A stretch of 64,000 nucleotides of DNA, from assembly GCA_947495425.1 (NCBI GenBank), contig CANLYR010000009.1, forward strand, positions 1 through 64,000, given 5' to 3'. Origin of the DNA: an uncultured Aquimarina sp. (lineage in GTDB: Bacteria; Bacteroidota; Bacteroidia; Flavobacteriales; Flavobacteriaceae). Positions 1 to 9,841 of this stretch are shown here, piece by piece (positions within the stretch are counted from its first letter, which is position 1; the number at the start of each line of letters is the position of its first letter). The position numbers were made by a program, and so were the translations under genes. The notes below the pieces were generated by a model. The model saw only the letters and a program-made list of their open reading frames with translations, was not told the origin of the DNA and made no database searches.

Positions 1-60
1 TATTTTAAATTTTCTATCTCTTCCCATATAGAAAAGATATGAAATATTTATGACATTTTA

Positions 61-2196
61 TCATAGAAATAGTATTATATTGCTAACAGATGCTCCCAAA
101 ACTTTGCGGATTCCGATTTCTTTGATTCTATGTTCTGCCATATAACTAACAAGACCAAATAAACCCAAACATGATATGAAAATAGTGAGCAAGGTAAAAA
201 TGTCTATAAGGGTACTAGTTATCTTTTCCTCATCAAACTTTTTTGCATATTCCTGATCCACAAATTCATACTCAAAAGGATATTCGGGATTATACTTTTT
301 GAAAGTGTCTTTTATCATGGCAAGACTTTTTGACGTACTGTGCAGCGTATTGAATTTTATATGCATTACATTAAACCAGCCTTTTGCCCCTTCTATCACC
401 ATAGGGTCAGTTTCTTGAAAAGGAGATTCGAGTACAAAGTCTTTGATAACTCCAACTACATGCCAATCTATACCATTATCTTTAATAATTTGACCTATCG
501 GTTCTTCAAAATTCATGAGTGCTACAGCAGACTCATTAATAATAGCTGCGGTAGAATCCGTTGGATATGTATTCAAATCAAAATCGCGTCCGGCAATGAT
601 TTCTAAACCTAAGGTCTTTGCCACCTTATCATCGGCTACAAATCTTTGAATAAGAATCTTATTTTCGTCATTTTTTCCTTTCCATTCAAAACCCCAGCTA
701 TTACTCCAACCTTCGGTAATTGGAGCACTGGTTTTTGTTATAGAAATCGCGGCTCCAGATCTAAGCAGTTCTTCTTTGATCAGCGCATAATTTTTTTCTA
801 TGTCACCATCTATTGCCGCATACACTAAATTATTTTTGGCATAACCCGTTTGTCTATCCTGTACTTTTTGTAATTGTTGTGTTACAATAATACTAGAAGT
901 GATTAAGATAATAGCTATAGAAAACTGAAGCACTACTAAAACTTTTCTAGGTGTAATCATGGCATTTGATTTTATAAATGTTCCTTTCAATACCGAAGAT
1001 GGCTTAAATCCAGAGAGAAATAAGGCAGGATAGCTACCAGCCAAAATACCCGTAAAACCAATGGTTCCAAAAACGGAAGCTAAAAACCAGATATTTGTCA
1101 AATCCAATGATAACGGTTTATCTATCAAAATGCTGAAATGAGGTAAGGTTACCAAAACGATAAGAATCGCAAATACTGCTGCAATAGATGATATAAGTAT
1201 CGATTCTCCTAAAAATTGACCTATGAGTGCTAATCTATTTGCACCTATAACTTTACGGACTCCTACTTCTTTTGCTCGCTTTTGACTGCGTGCCGTGCTT
1301 AGATTCATAAAATTGATACAAGCTATTATTAAAATCATAAATGCTATAATCCCAAATATTCGAATTACCTCGATCCTACCTCCTACTTCTTTACCATTTT
1401 CAAAATTTGAATATAACCATGAACGTGTAAATGGATATAAATAGGTTATCATTTCTGGAGAATCCTTATCGTGTGATTTTCTCAAGTGTTTTATTTTCTC
1501 AAAAACTGCATGATGATCTACGCCTTTTTTGAGCATCACAAATGTGGCGACGGAATTATTACTCCAATTTTTATCATCCCAACCGCGTTGTACAGAATAC
1601 GCCCATGGGATTAAAAAATCAAACTCAAAATAAGTGTTTGGAGGCAAATCTTTTAAAACACCCGTAATCATAAAACTATCTGTATTATCTACTTTGACAG
1701 TTTTACCCATTGCAGACTGATTTCCAAATAACTTTTTGGCAAAAGTTTCAGTAATCACTACCGAGTTAACACCTTCTAAAACTGTTTCCAAATTTCCTTC
1801 TAATAACGGAAAACTAAATACTTTTAAAAAATCAGTATCTGTAATCATTCCTTTGCTATTAAGCCGTGTATTGCCTTTTGCAAACAAAAACTCAACATAT
1901 TCATACATTCTTACTGCACTTTCTACCTCTGGATGTTCTTTTTCTATTACTGAAGCCATAATTTTGGGAGTAGAATTCCAGGTCCATATTTCACCATTTA
2001 CCGGATGTTGATTGTACACCTGGTAGGTACGATCTTTATGATCATGAAATTGATCCATACCAATTTCAAAATGTATCCAAATAATAATAAGCGCTGTAAC
2101 TGCTAAGCCTATTGAAAGTCCGACTATATTTAATAAAGAGAAACCTTTGTTGCGAAGTAAATTTCGCCACGCTATTTTTAGATAATTTTTAAACAT
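61..2196 (-). CDS. FtsX/MacB-like ABC transporter permease, C-terminally truncated
   Basis: This is the third of three tandem ABC permeases of the MacB/FtsX type, which couple a cytoplasmic ATPase to periplasmic substrate handling. It starts with the family N-terminus MFKNYLKIAWRNLLRNKG and a membrane helix at about residues 20-43. A periplasmic MacB_PCD-like domain follows, then an FtsX core with helices at about 280-400, a second helix block at about 425, a second periplasmic domain, and the start of the final FtsX block (EIGIRKVLGAS). The protein stops at residue 711, where its two siblings continue for about 80 residues and three helices to a PxxSxRxE tail. No frame in bases 1-60 restores that tail. 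I infer a 3' truncation or rearrangement near base 61, so function is doubtful. Confidence 0.85.
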   Translation of the reverse strand: MFKNYLKIAWRNLLRNKGFSLLNIVGLSIGLAVTALIIIWIHFEIGMDQFHDHKDRTYQVYNQHPVNGEIWTWNSTPKIMASVIEKEHPEVESAVRMYEYVEFLFAKGNTRLNSKGMITDTDFLKVFSFPLLEGNLETVLEGVNSVVITETFAKKLFGNQSAMGKTVKVDNTDSFMITGVLKDLPPNTYFEFDFLIPWAYSVQRGWDDKNWSNNSVATFVMLKKGVDHHAVFEKIKHLRKSHDKDSPEMITYLYPFTRSWLYSNFENGKEVGGRIEVIRIFGIIAFMILIIACINFMNLSTARSQKRAKEVGVRKVIGANRLALIGQFLGESILISSIAAVFAILIVLVTLPHFSILIDKPLSLDLTNIWFLASVFGTIGFTGILAGSYPALFLSGFKPSSVLKGTFIKSNAMITPRKVLVVLQFSIAIILITSSIIVTQQLQKVQDRQTGYAKNNLVYAAIDGDIEKNYALIKEELLRSGAAISITKTSAPITEGWSNSWGFEWKGKNDENKILIQRFVADDKVAKTLGLEIIAGRDFDLNTYPTDSTAAIINESAVALMNFEEPIGQIIKDNGIDWHVVGVIKDFVLESPFQETDPMVIEGAKGWFNVMHIKFNTLHSTSKSLAMIKDTFKKYNPEYPFEYEFVDQEYAKKFDEEKITSTLIDIFTLLTIFISCLGLFGLVSYMAEHRIKEIGIRKVLGASVSNIILFL

Positions 2197-2204
2197 AACT
2201 ACTC

Positions 2205-2225
2205 ATTTTTGATGATGATTTATTC
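2205..2225. repeat. Intergenic linker repeat, copy 1
   Basis: This short junction between permeases 2 and 3 is identical over 21 bases to the junction between permeases 1 and 2 at 4615-4635. It covers the stop region of the upstream permease and the start of the leader of the next one. Its core on the plus strand is tttttgatgatgattt. It fits a tandem duplication that included the linker. Confidence 0.7.
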
Positions 2226-4605
2226 GGTTCGCAAACTTTTTACAGGGTTTTGTAAAGCGGCTTTAATTGCCTGATAGCTAATTGTAATCATAGTAATGAC
2301 TATAATCGCACCAATTGCCAAAACAAAAACCCACCAATCGATTGTGACTCTATACTTATAATTTTCAAGCCAATTATTCATGAAATACCAAGCCAATGGC
2401 GTGGCGATAAAACCAGCAATAAAAATTAGCTTAAAGAAGTCTTGTGTAAACAATAACAAAATATCACTGATCTTGCCTCCTAATACCTTTCTGATGCCAA
2501 TTTCTTTCTTTCTCTGAGCAACGAAAAAAGAAATCAATCCGTACATTCCTAAGCAGCTAATAAATATGGCTAATCCCGAAAATAGTTTTGACATTGATAA
2601 AAAACGTTGTTCATCCTCATATTGTTCTGCAACACGTTCATCCATAAATGTAAACTCATAATTATAATTTGGAAATACATCTTGCCATAATTTCTTAACC
2701 TCTGCTAAAGTAGGTTCTGCATTTTTACCTTGAATTTTGATCGCAAAATTTACATATCCACTAGTTTGAGGTGCTATAAATATTGGACGTATTTCTTTTT
2801 GAAAGTTTTGATCATGAAAATCCGCCACTACACCGACAATAGTAGCTTTGGTATCGCCTCCATTTACCTCTATTCTCTTTCCTAATAATTCTTCTGAAGA
2901 AGCAAGACCTAGTTTTTGAGCTAGTTTTTCATTCACCACTACTTCTGTCACTGAGTCTGAAGGGAAAAAGTTACGCCCAGCAACGAGGTCTAATCCAAAA
3001 GTAGTAATGTAATCTGTATCCGCTAGTTTTGCAGAGATCGAGAATTCTTCTGGCTCAGCGCGGTTGTTATATTTGATTCCTGTACCCCAATTATTATATG
3101 CAGCACCGGGGCTTGCTAAGCAAGCAGTCATACTATTTACTCCAGAAAGCTTAGTGATACGCTCTTTTAATCCTTCGATTTTTATGTGCTCAATTTCTTC
3201 AGGGATTTCTACCATAATGATGGCATCTTTCTCAAAACCCAAATCTGCATGTACCGCATAATTAATCTGTTTTCCGACAATAACCGTAGCTACGATAAGC
3301 ACGATAGAAATTGTAAATTGTGCGGTCACAAGAATTTTTCGAGTTTGTTTTCCTCCGGTATCTTTTTCTGTTAGTTTTCCTTTGAGTGCTAATGTGGGAA
3401 GAATTCTTGCCAACAGTATCCCTGGGTAGCTTCCTGCAAAAAATGTAACCAGTAGTAGTATCAGAATCATAAAACCAATCACCTTAAATTCTAATAGTGA
3501 TTGTATAGAAAGATTGAGTTCGAAAAGTGTATTAAATGACGGCAAGGCGATAGCAGCAATCACTAAACCAATTACCATAGCAGAAAGACTGATAATACCT
3601 GTTTCTGCAATAAATTGCCAAAAAAGATGCTCTTTGAGACCCCCTAGAACCTTTCTAATTCCTATTTCTTTGGAACGTGTAAACGCTTGGGCGGTTGAAA
3701 TATTTATAAAATTAATACAGCCTACTGCAATTAAGAAAAAACCTATCAAAGAAAAAATCCATAATAAATTCACATTTATTCCACCGTATGCATCGTTGAA
3801 ATGGATGTCATCTAGTGGTTGTAATTTATAACGATGTACATTTTTACTCTTAGGGCGGTGTTTTGTCACTAGTGATATCAAAGTGTTTTCTATTTGAGCG
3901 ATGTCTTGATTAGGATGAAGTAATGTAAAGCACATTAAGCTACTGTTAATACCGCCCCAAGACTCACTTGACACAAAATCATCATAACTTTTTAAGGTTA
4001 CAAATGACAGAAAAAATGTTAGCTTCTATAACTGTTTGTTCTGGTATATCCTCGAGCACACCAATTATGCTTATAGTTTCTCTATTATCCAAGATAAAAG
4101 TTTGCCCTAGTACACTTTGATTTCCAAACATTTTTTTAGCAAAACTCTCAGTGATATATGCTGTATTAGGTTCTGCGAGGGTTTGATTTCCTAGTTTTTC
4201 AAGCAACGGAAAGTTTAATATTTCAAAGAAATCAGGCTCGGCAAAAGCAATATCTTCTTTAAAGCGCTTTGTTGCGTTATCATCAGTACCATTAATTTGC
4301 CAATTTCCTCTGGTATAAAGACTAGCCACCTTTTCTGAATACTCATAATCTGTTCTAAATGCCTTTGCAAATCCGGGAGGAACAGCTGCATCATATTCTA
4401 TATCGTCGCGATGTTCCTCGGTTACTATTCTGTAAATTCGGTCTGCATTATTATGAAACGTATTAAATTGCAAATGATGATTGACATATAAAAAGATCAA
4501 AACAGTACAGCCAAAACCAAGTGCTAGTCCTAAAATATTAATACAGGCAAATACTTTTCTTTTACTTAGGTTTCTCCATGCTATTTTCAGATGATTTTTA
4601 AACAT
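2220..4605 (-). pseudogene. FtsX/MacB-like ABC transporter permease split by a +1 frameshift
   Basis: Two open frames form one permease. The 5' part (4605 to 3982, 207 residues) begins MFKNHLKIAWRNLSKRK and carries the first helix and part of the periplasmic domain. The 3' part (up to about 4010, ending at 2220) carries the FtsX core, the second periplasmic domain and the final FtsX block ending in PVKSLRTE. The frames meet at a run of six A on the plus strand (4011-4016, T on the coding strand). With five T the reading continues as NIFLSFVTLKSYDDFVSSES, joining smoothly to the second part. The apparent GTG start of the second part at 3974 is therefore not a real start. The cause may be a sequencing error, a true mutation or slippage. 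Repaired length is about 795 residues, normal for the family. Confidence 0.88.
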
Positions 4606-4614
4606 AATGGTTTG

Positions 4615-4635
4615 ATTTTTGATGATGATTTATTC
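4615..4635. repeat. Intergenic linker repeat, copy 2
   Basis: This is the second copy of the 21-base junction described at 2205-2225. It lies between permeases 1 and 2 and includes the stop codon of permease 1. Confidence 0.7.
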
Positions 4636-7047
4636 TGCTCTAATAGAATGTGCTGGATTTATATTGGCTGCTCTATAAGCTTTGATTACTATGGTTATAG
4701 TTGCAATAGAAATTGTAATAATACCCGCTAAGAAAAAAATCCATAGATCTATATGAATTCGATATGCAAACCCTTCAAGCCAATCTTTTATAAAATAATA
4801 GGAAATTGGAGTCGCAATTAATAAAGCCATTACAATCAATCTTAAAAAATATTTAAGTATTTTTATTAATATAGAATATGTAGATGCTCCTAAAATCCTA
4901 CGAATCCCTATCTCTTTTCTAGTTCGTTCTATGATATAGGATAATAGGCTAAACAATCCCAGGCTACTTATTAGTATAGCTAAAATCGCAAAAGTGATAG
5001 AGATTTTTTTCAATTGCTTTTCTTGCTTAAATTGTTGCTCTATTTGATTATCCACAAAAACATATTCAAAAGGAGTATTGGGTACTATTTTGTTCCAATT
5101 ATCGCTTATATTTTTTAAGGTAGATTCAATATTTTTATGATTAATCCTTGCTAAAATCCATGAGGGTGTATTGGTATTTATTATCATCAAAGGGCCTACT
5201 TTATTTTTCACAGACCTAAAATGATAATCATCTAAGACTCCTACGATTTCATAGGCTACGGTATTATTCTCGTATGTATTCAATAGTTTGGTTGATAAAG
5301 CTTCTGAAAGTGGAATATTTAACATTTCTAAGGTTTTTTTGTTGACCATAACCCTTGTCGTGTCATTTTTCTGAAGATTTCTACCTGCTATTAGGCTAGT
5401 GCCAATAGTAGCAGCTAAGTTACCCGTTGCGCCAAAAGTATTGACGTATATTTTTTCCTTACTACTTTTCCCGAAAGGATAAATACTCGTATCACCGAAA
5501 TTAGGGCCTTCAGGATATGTCGTTGTTCCACTTACACTATTTACTCCATCGAGATTTTGGATTATGGGTTGTAAAGCATTGTGCTTTTGTATTGACTCTT
5601 CAGTACCTAATTTCAAAGCAATCAAACCTTTCTTATTAAACCCTAAATCGATTTGTTGCAAATGTTTTATTTGTTTGTTTATTATTATTACACCAATGAT
5701 TAAGCCTACTGATATTACAAACTGAAAAACAACCAACGCTTTTCGAAATATGTCGTTGCTTTGCGAGGTTCTAAAAATTCCTCTTAATATATTAGAGGGG
5801 CGAATTGAAGATAACACTAATGCAGGATAAATTCCGGCGATTAATCCACAAAGTATATTGAGTAGAAATACTGGAAAAAGTACTTTGGCATTGAGAACTG
5901 CCGAATATTCAATTTCAGATACAAATAGTATATTAATAAAAGGAAGCGTCACTAGAACTAGAGGTATACTAATTAGGAATGCTAGGAGTGAAAGTAAAAC
6001 TGATTCGAGCAGAAATTGTTTCATCAAATTAGTTTTGGTGGCTCCAATTGTTTTTCTTATTCCGATTTCTTTAGCACGCTTATCCGCCCTGGCAGTATTT
6101 AAGTTTACAAAATTGATACAAGCAATGATTACTATAAATAATCCTAAGAAACCCAACATGCTAAGAAAAGAAAAATCAGATATCGAACCGATAGGATTTA
6201 TAAATTCACTTGACCTTAGGTGTATATCAGTTATTTTTTGCAGTGATAATTTTTTATTAAACCCTAGTCCTTTTAAGTCTTCTTCGCCATGATTTTTCAT
6301 AAATCCGACAAATTTTGATTCTAGTGCTGGGATATTAGCTTGCGCATTGACTTTAATATAACTATGTATAAAATTTTGAGAAGCAAAATTAGTTTCATCT
6401 CTTACGAACTTACCCATTCCAGGAGTATTCATTGTCAAAATATAACTTGGATTAAGATGCGACTTTATTTTATAATCATTATAAACCCCTGTTACATTAA
6501 CTATCATCTTTCCATTTCCATTATCAAACGTCAAATTTTTTTGTATCGCTGGTTGGTCTCCAAATATTTTCTTTGCCAAAGTAGCAGATAATACTACTGT
6601 ATTTGGTTTTATAAGGGATTGAGCAGGTTTTCCCTCTATAAAATCATAAGTAAAGACGTCAAAAAAAGTAGAATCAGCGAGATAACCCTTTGATTCATAT
6701 AAATTGATTTTATTGTCAAAGTCGCTTATCAAAACTTCTCCTATAAACATAGAAACTACTCTACAAACTTCCTCAATTTCAGGAAAATCATGTTTCATAG
6801 TAAATGCAGTAGGAGGAGAACTAGTGGCCATATTATGAGTAATCTCCTCATTGTACAATTTTGTATTAATTCGATAAATTAAAGATGCTTCTTTGTGATG
6901 TTCATCATAGCCTAACTGATCTGTGATATAAATAAATATGCTTAATACACTGACCATTCCTAATACAAGCCCAAATAAATTTGTTAGCGTGTGAACCTTA
7001 TTATTCATTAGGTTTCTAATAGCTATTCTTATATAATTTTTAAACAT
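4630..7047 (-). CDS. FtsX/MacB-like ABC transporter permease (full length)
   Basis: This is the intact member of the tandem permease set, 805 residues. It has an N-terminal helix at about 20-42, a periplasmic MacB_PCD-like domain, an FtsX core with EIGIRKTIGATK at its first cytoplasmic loop, a second helix block at about 435-455, a second periplasmic domain, and a final FtsX block with EIGIRRILGAS, ending NPAHSIRAE. The family normally acts as a dimer or heterodimer with a LolD/MacB ATPase, which is encoded at 7880-8575 in the same direction. Substrate is unknown; the TolC and HlyD partners upstream suggest export or envelope maintenance. The duplicated neighbours may form heterodimers or be redundant. 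Confidence 0.9.
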   Translation of the reverse strand: MFKNYIRIAIRNLMNNKVHTLTNLFGLVLGMVSVLSIFIYITDQLGYDEHHKEASLIYRINTKLYNEEITHNMATSSPPTAFTMKHDFPEIEEVCRVVSMFIGEVLISDFDNKINLYESKGYLADSTFFDVFTYDFIEGKPAQSLIKPNTVVLSATLAKKIFGDQPAIQKNLTFDNGNGKMIVNVTGVYNDYKIKSHLNPSYILTMNTPGMGKFVRDETNFASQNFIHSYIKVNAQANIPALESKFVGFMKNHGEEDLKGLGFNKKLSLQKITDIHLRSSEFINPIGSISDFSFLSMLGFLGLFIVIIACINFVNLNTARADKRAKEIGIRKTIGATKTNLMKQFLLESVLLSLLAFLISIPLVLVTLPFINILFVSEIEYSAVLNAKVLFPVFLLNILCGLIAGIYPALVLSSIRPSNILRGIFRTSQSNDIFRKALVVFQFVISVGLIIGVIIINKQIKHLQQIDLGFNKKGLIALKLGTEESIQKHNALQPIIQNLDGVNSVSGTTTYPEGPNFGDTSIYPFGKSSKEKIYVNTFGATGNLAATIGTSLIAGRNLQKNDTTRVMVNKKTLEMLNIPLSEALSTKLLNTYENNTVAYEIVGVLDDYHFRSVKNKVGPLMIINTNTPSWILARINHKNIESTLKNISDNWNKIVPNTPFEYVFVDNQIEQQFKQEKQLKKISITFAILAILISSLGLFSLLSYIIERTRKEIGIRRILGASTYSILIKILKYFLRLIVMALLIATPISYYFIKDWLEGFAYRIHIDLWIFFLAGIITISIATITIVIKAYRAANINPAHSIRAE

Positions 7048-7090
7048 AACTGTTTGTTTTTTGATTTGATGCGAATGCGATGATGAATTC

Positions 7091-7843
7091 TCAATTTATT
7101 TTCTGAATAGTTGCATCCCCTAGTACTATTCCTTTGCTTATAGATGGATTGCCACTATAGGCAACTGTGGCTTCCCCAAACGCCGATACTTTTAAATGAT
7201 CAGAAACTTTGATTCTAAAACTACCTTCGCCATAAGCTGTGATTTTTGTATTTTCATTCGTTACCCCCAGCGCATCTATCTTTCCTTCTCCGTACACAGT
7301 ATATTTTTGATTGTTAGTTACTCCTTCCTTAATCTCCAGATAACTTTCTCCATACATAGACACATGAAGTGAGTTTACTTTGAGCGCATTCAAAGAAATT
7401 TTGGATTCGCCGTAAATTTTTAATTTAAAATCATCGCTTTCAATACGACTCTTGCACACGATGGTTTCTTCACCACCTATCGAGAGTTCTTTAGTAGCTT
7501 TGTACGTTATGGTAGCGACCATCTGTGTTCCCTTATAGATTGGTTTTTTTTGTTTCCAGCCATCTTTTTCAACGGTTACATTTTTTGTAACCATTTTGGC
7601 TCCATCTAAATATATTTTTAGTGTTTTACCGACAACCTCAACATTGATTTTTTCTTCTTCTACACTAGCGCTTTCGATATGGACTTCTTCTTTATTGCCA
7701 TGTTGAAGAGTTACCTGAATATGTGGGCTTATACTTACCTTATCAAACGTCTGTACTGTAATGGTTTTTGATTGCCCATAACTATTTAGTATAGAAACAA
7801 TTATAATAGTTAATGTGACGAGGTATTGTGCTATTTTTGTCAT
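7091..7843 (-). CDS. GIN-domain (DUF2807) secreted protein
   Basis: A 250-residue protein with a signal peptide (MTKIAQYLVTLTIIIVSILNSYG). The mature part looks like a right-handed beta structure of the DUF2807/GIN type, sometimes called a putative autotransporter adhesin head. Five evenly spaced repeats carry YGE or FGE cores (YGESKI, YGESYL, YGEGKI, YGEGSF, FGEATV) in the C-terminal half. Such proteins are usually periplasmic or surface exposed with no known enzymatic role. It sits between the ATPase and permease genes of the export operon, so it may be an accessory or substrate-contact protein of that system; this is inference. Confidence 0.75.
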   Translation of the reverse strand: MTKIAQYLVTLTIIIVSILNSYGQSKTITVQTFDKVSISPHIQVTLQHGNKEEVHIESASVEEEKINVEVVGKTLKIYLDGAKMVTKNVTVEKDGWKQKKPIYKGTQMVATITYKATKELSIGGEETIVCKSRIESDDFKLKIYGESKISLNALKVNSLHVSMYGESYLEIKEGVTNNQKYTVYGEGKIDALGVTNENTKITAYGEGSFRIKVSDHLKVSAFGEATVAYSGNPSISKGIVLGDATIQKIN

Positions 7844-7879
7844 GAGTGATGTTGTTTTTGTATAAATAGATGTATTATT

Positions 7880-8575
7880 TTATGCATTAACCTGAAAAGG
7901 TTTATTTTGGCTTTCGGTTACAATCTGACCATCAAACAGGTTGATTACCCGATGTGCATAATGAGAATCCCGATCTGAGTGCGTTACCATAACAATAGTT
8001 GTACCTTCTTGATTAAGTTCTGTAAGCAAGTTCATTACTTCGATACCATTTTTTGAATCCAAATTACCTGTAGGCTCATCTGCTAGGATTAATTTTGCAT
8101 TGGTCACAACGGCTCTTGCAATGGCAACACGTTGTTGTTGTCCTCCTGATAATTGTTGTGGAAAATGTTTTTCGCGATGTGCAATTTTCATACGTTCTAG
8201 TACTTTTCTTACCTTCAGTTCGCGTTCGCTTTTTTTCATGTTAAGATAAATCAAAGGGAGTTCTACATTTTCAAAAACGGTGAGTTCATCGATGAGGTTA
8301 AAGCTTTGAAATACAAATCCAAGATTTCCTTTTCTGATTTTGGTACGTTGATTCTCTCTAAGTCCTCCTACTTCCTGGCCATTAAAATGGTAACTTCCTT
8401 CGTTTGGGTTATCAAGCATACCGATGATATTTAATAATGTTGATTTACCACATCCAGAAGGTCCCATAATGGCTACAAATTCCCCTTCTTCGACGTGTAG
8501 ATTTACACTATTTAATGCCAGGGTTTCTACTTCTTCGGTTCTAAAACTCTTTTTTAAGTTTTGTATCTGTATCAT
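7880..8575 (-). CDS. ABC transporter ATP-binding protein, MacB/LolD type
   Basis: A 231-residue cytoplasmic ATPase. It has Walker A GPSGCGKST near residues 38-46, the Q-loop in FVFQSFNLI, signature LSGGQQQR, Walker B LILADEP and the H-loop in MVTHS. Length and sequence fit the LolD/MacB/FtsE group that powers FtsX-type permeases. It lies after the HlyD-like adaptor gene and before the GIN and permease genes in one minus-strand operon, so it most likely energises the three tandem permeases. Confidence 0.92.
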   Translation of the reverse strand: MIQIQNLKKSFRTEEVETLALNSVNLHVEEGEFVAIMGPSGCGKSTLLNIIGMLDNPNEGSYHFNGQEVGGLRENQRTKIRKGNLGFVFQSFNLIDELTVFENVELPLIYLNMKKSERELKVRKVLERMKIAHREKHFPQQLSGGQQQRVAIARAVVTNAKLILADEPTGNLDSKNGIEVMNLLTELNQEGTTIVMVTHSDRDSHYAHRVINLFDGQIVTESQNKPFQVNA

Positions 8576-8589
8576 TTTTGATTGTTTTT

Positions 8590-9840
8590 TTATTTCAGTA
8601 TTATTTTCTCGGCATCACCAAAACTATCATAGCTAGAGGTAATCACTTGTTCTTCTGCTTGTAATCCTTCGATCAGTTCATAATATTTAGAGTTTTGTTT
8701 TCCGATTCGAATTGGTCTTTTCCAGGCAATATCACCAGAAGCATCTACTACAAAAATCCATTGTCCGCCCGTACTTTGAAAAAAGCTCCCTCTAGGGAGT
8801 AAAAGTGCTTCATTTGAGGCTCCTAGCTGCAATTTGATATTATAACTTTGACCAGACCTGATCGTTTCTGGTTTTTGATCTACAAAAACCAGATCAACTC
8901 TAAATTTTCCATTTCTAACTTCGGGATATACCTTACGAAGGCGTAATATATATTCTTTTCCATTACGTTCTAGGATTGCAGTTAAATCTCTCTTTACCCG
9001 ATCTATATAGTGCTCATCTATATCAGCTTCAATTTTATAATCTGTTAGTACGTTGATTTGCCCGATTCTTTGCCCTTGTGCTATACTTTGCCCTATTTCG
9101 GCATCCAAAAATCCCAATTGCCCATCTGCTGGAGCTCTTACATTAAGATGATCGATACGCTCATACACCATAGATAATGTTTTTTTCATTCTAGCCAAAT
9201 CTGCATCCAATTCACTCAAAGAGGTATTGCGCAATACATTATCTTGATCAGTTTGTAATTTTATGATATCATATTGTTGTTGTGATAACTCATAATTCTC
9301 TTTGGACGTCAAATATTCTTCTTTTGAGATTAATTCATCTTCATACAGCGTTTTGTTTTGCTCATAATTACGTTGTAATTTTTGTAACTCATATTTTGAG
9401 CTCACCAGGTCTTTTCGACCTTCTACTTGTCTTGAATCAAAGGTCAGTTTTGTTGAGCGCAAATCATTTTGTTTGAGTGCCAGATTATTTTCACTTGCTA
9501 AGATTTGTTCATATAATCCTCTGTTTTCTAGGGTTAATATAATATCTCCTTTTTTAACCATGGCACCTTCTTCTATACGTTTTTCTGTAACCCGTCCGCC
9601 TTCATAAGCATCCATATAAATAGTGCTTATAGGCGCTACAGCACCATTAATGGTTATATAATCATCAAACTTTCCATACGAGACCTTGGCAACGGTAAGT
9701 TTTTCTTTTTCTGTTCTAAATGTTGATGCCGAGTTGCCAAAGGCTATTTTATATCCCATAAAAAGTAATATAAATCCTATAGCTATATATCCAAAATGTT
9801 TAGGTCTTAACCCTTTTTTCTTTTCAATTTTTATGTCCAT
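8590..9840 (-). CDS. HlyD/MacA-like periplasmic adaptor
   Basis: A 416-residue membrane fusion protein. It has one N-terminal helix at about 16-34, a lipoyl-like half motif around GGRVTEKRIEEGAMVKKGD, a long alpha-helical hairpin from about 105 to 230, the second lipoyl half at APADGQLGF, then beta-barrel and membrane-proximal domains. Adaptors of this type join an inner membrane ABC transporter to a TolC channel. Its gene lies between the TolC-like and ATPase genes, with 1 base separating it from the TolC gene, which supports one tripartite machine. Confidence 0.9.
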   Translation of the reverse strand: MDIKIEKKKGLRPKHFGYIAIGFILLFMGYKIAFGNSASTFRTEKEKLTVAKVSYGKFDDYITINGAVAPISTIYMDAYEGGRVTEKRIEEGAMVKKGDIILTLENRGLYEQILASENNLALKQNDLRSTKLTFDSRQVEGRKDLVSSKYELQKLQRNYEQNKTLYEDELISKEEYLTSKENYELSQQQYDIIKLQTDQDNVLRNTSLSELDADLARMKKTLSMVYERIDHLNVRAPADGQLGFLDAEIGQSIAQGQRIGQINVLTDYKIEADIDEHYIDRVKRDLTAILERNGKEYILRLRKVYPEVRNGKFRVDLVFVDQKPETIRSGQSYNIKLQLGASNEALLLPRGSFFQSTGGQWIFVVDASGDIAWKRPIRIGKQNSKYYELIEGLQAEEQVITSSYDSFGDAEKIILK

Positions 9841-9841
9841 G

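Noticed and set aside
3972..3974. GTG start for the 584-residue permease part
   Set aside because: The part begins in the middle of a periplasmic domain; the frameshift explanation accounts for both pieces.
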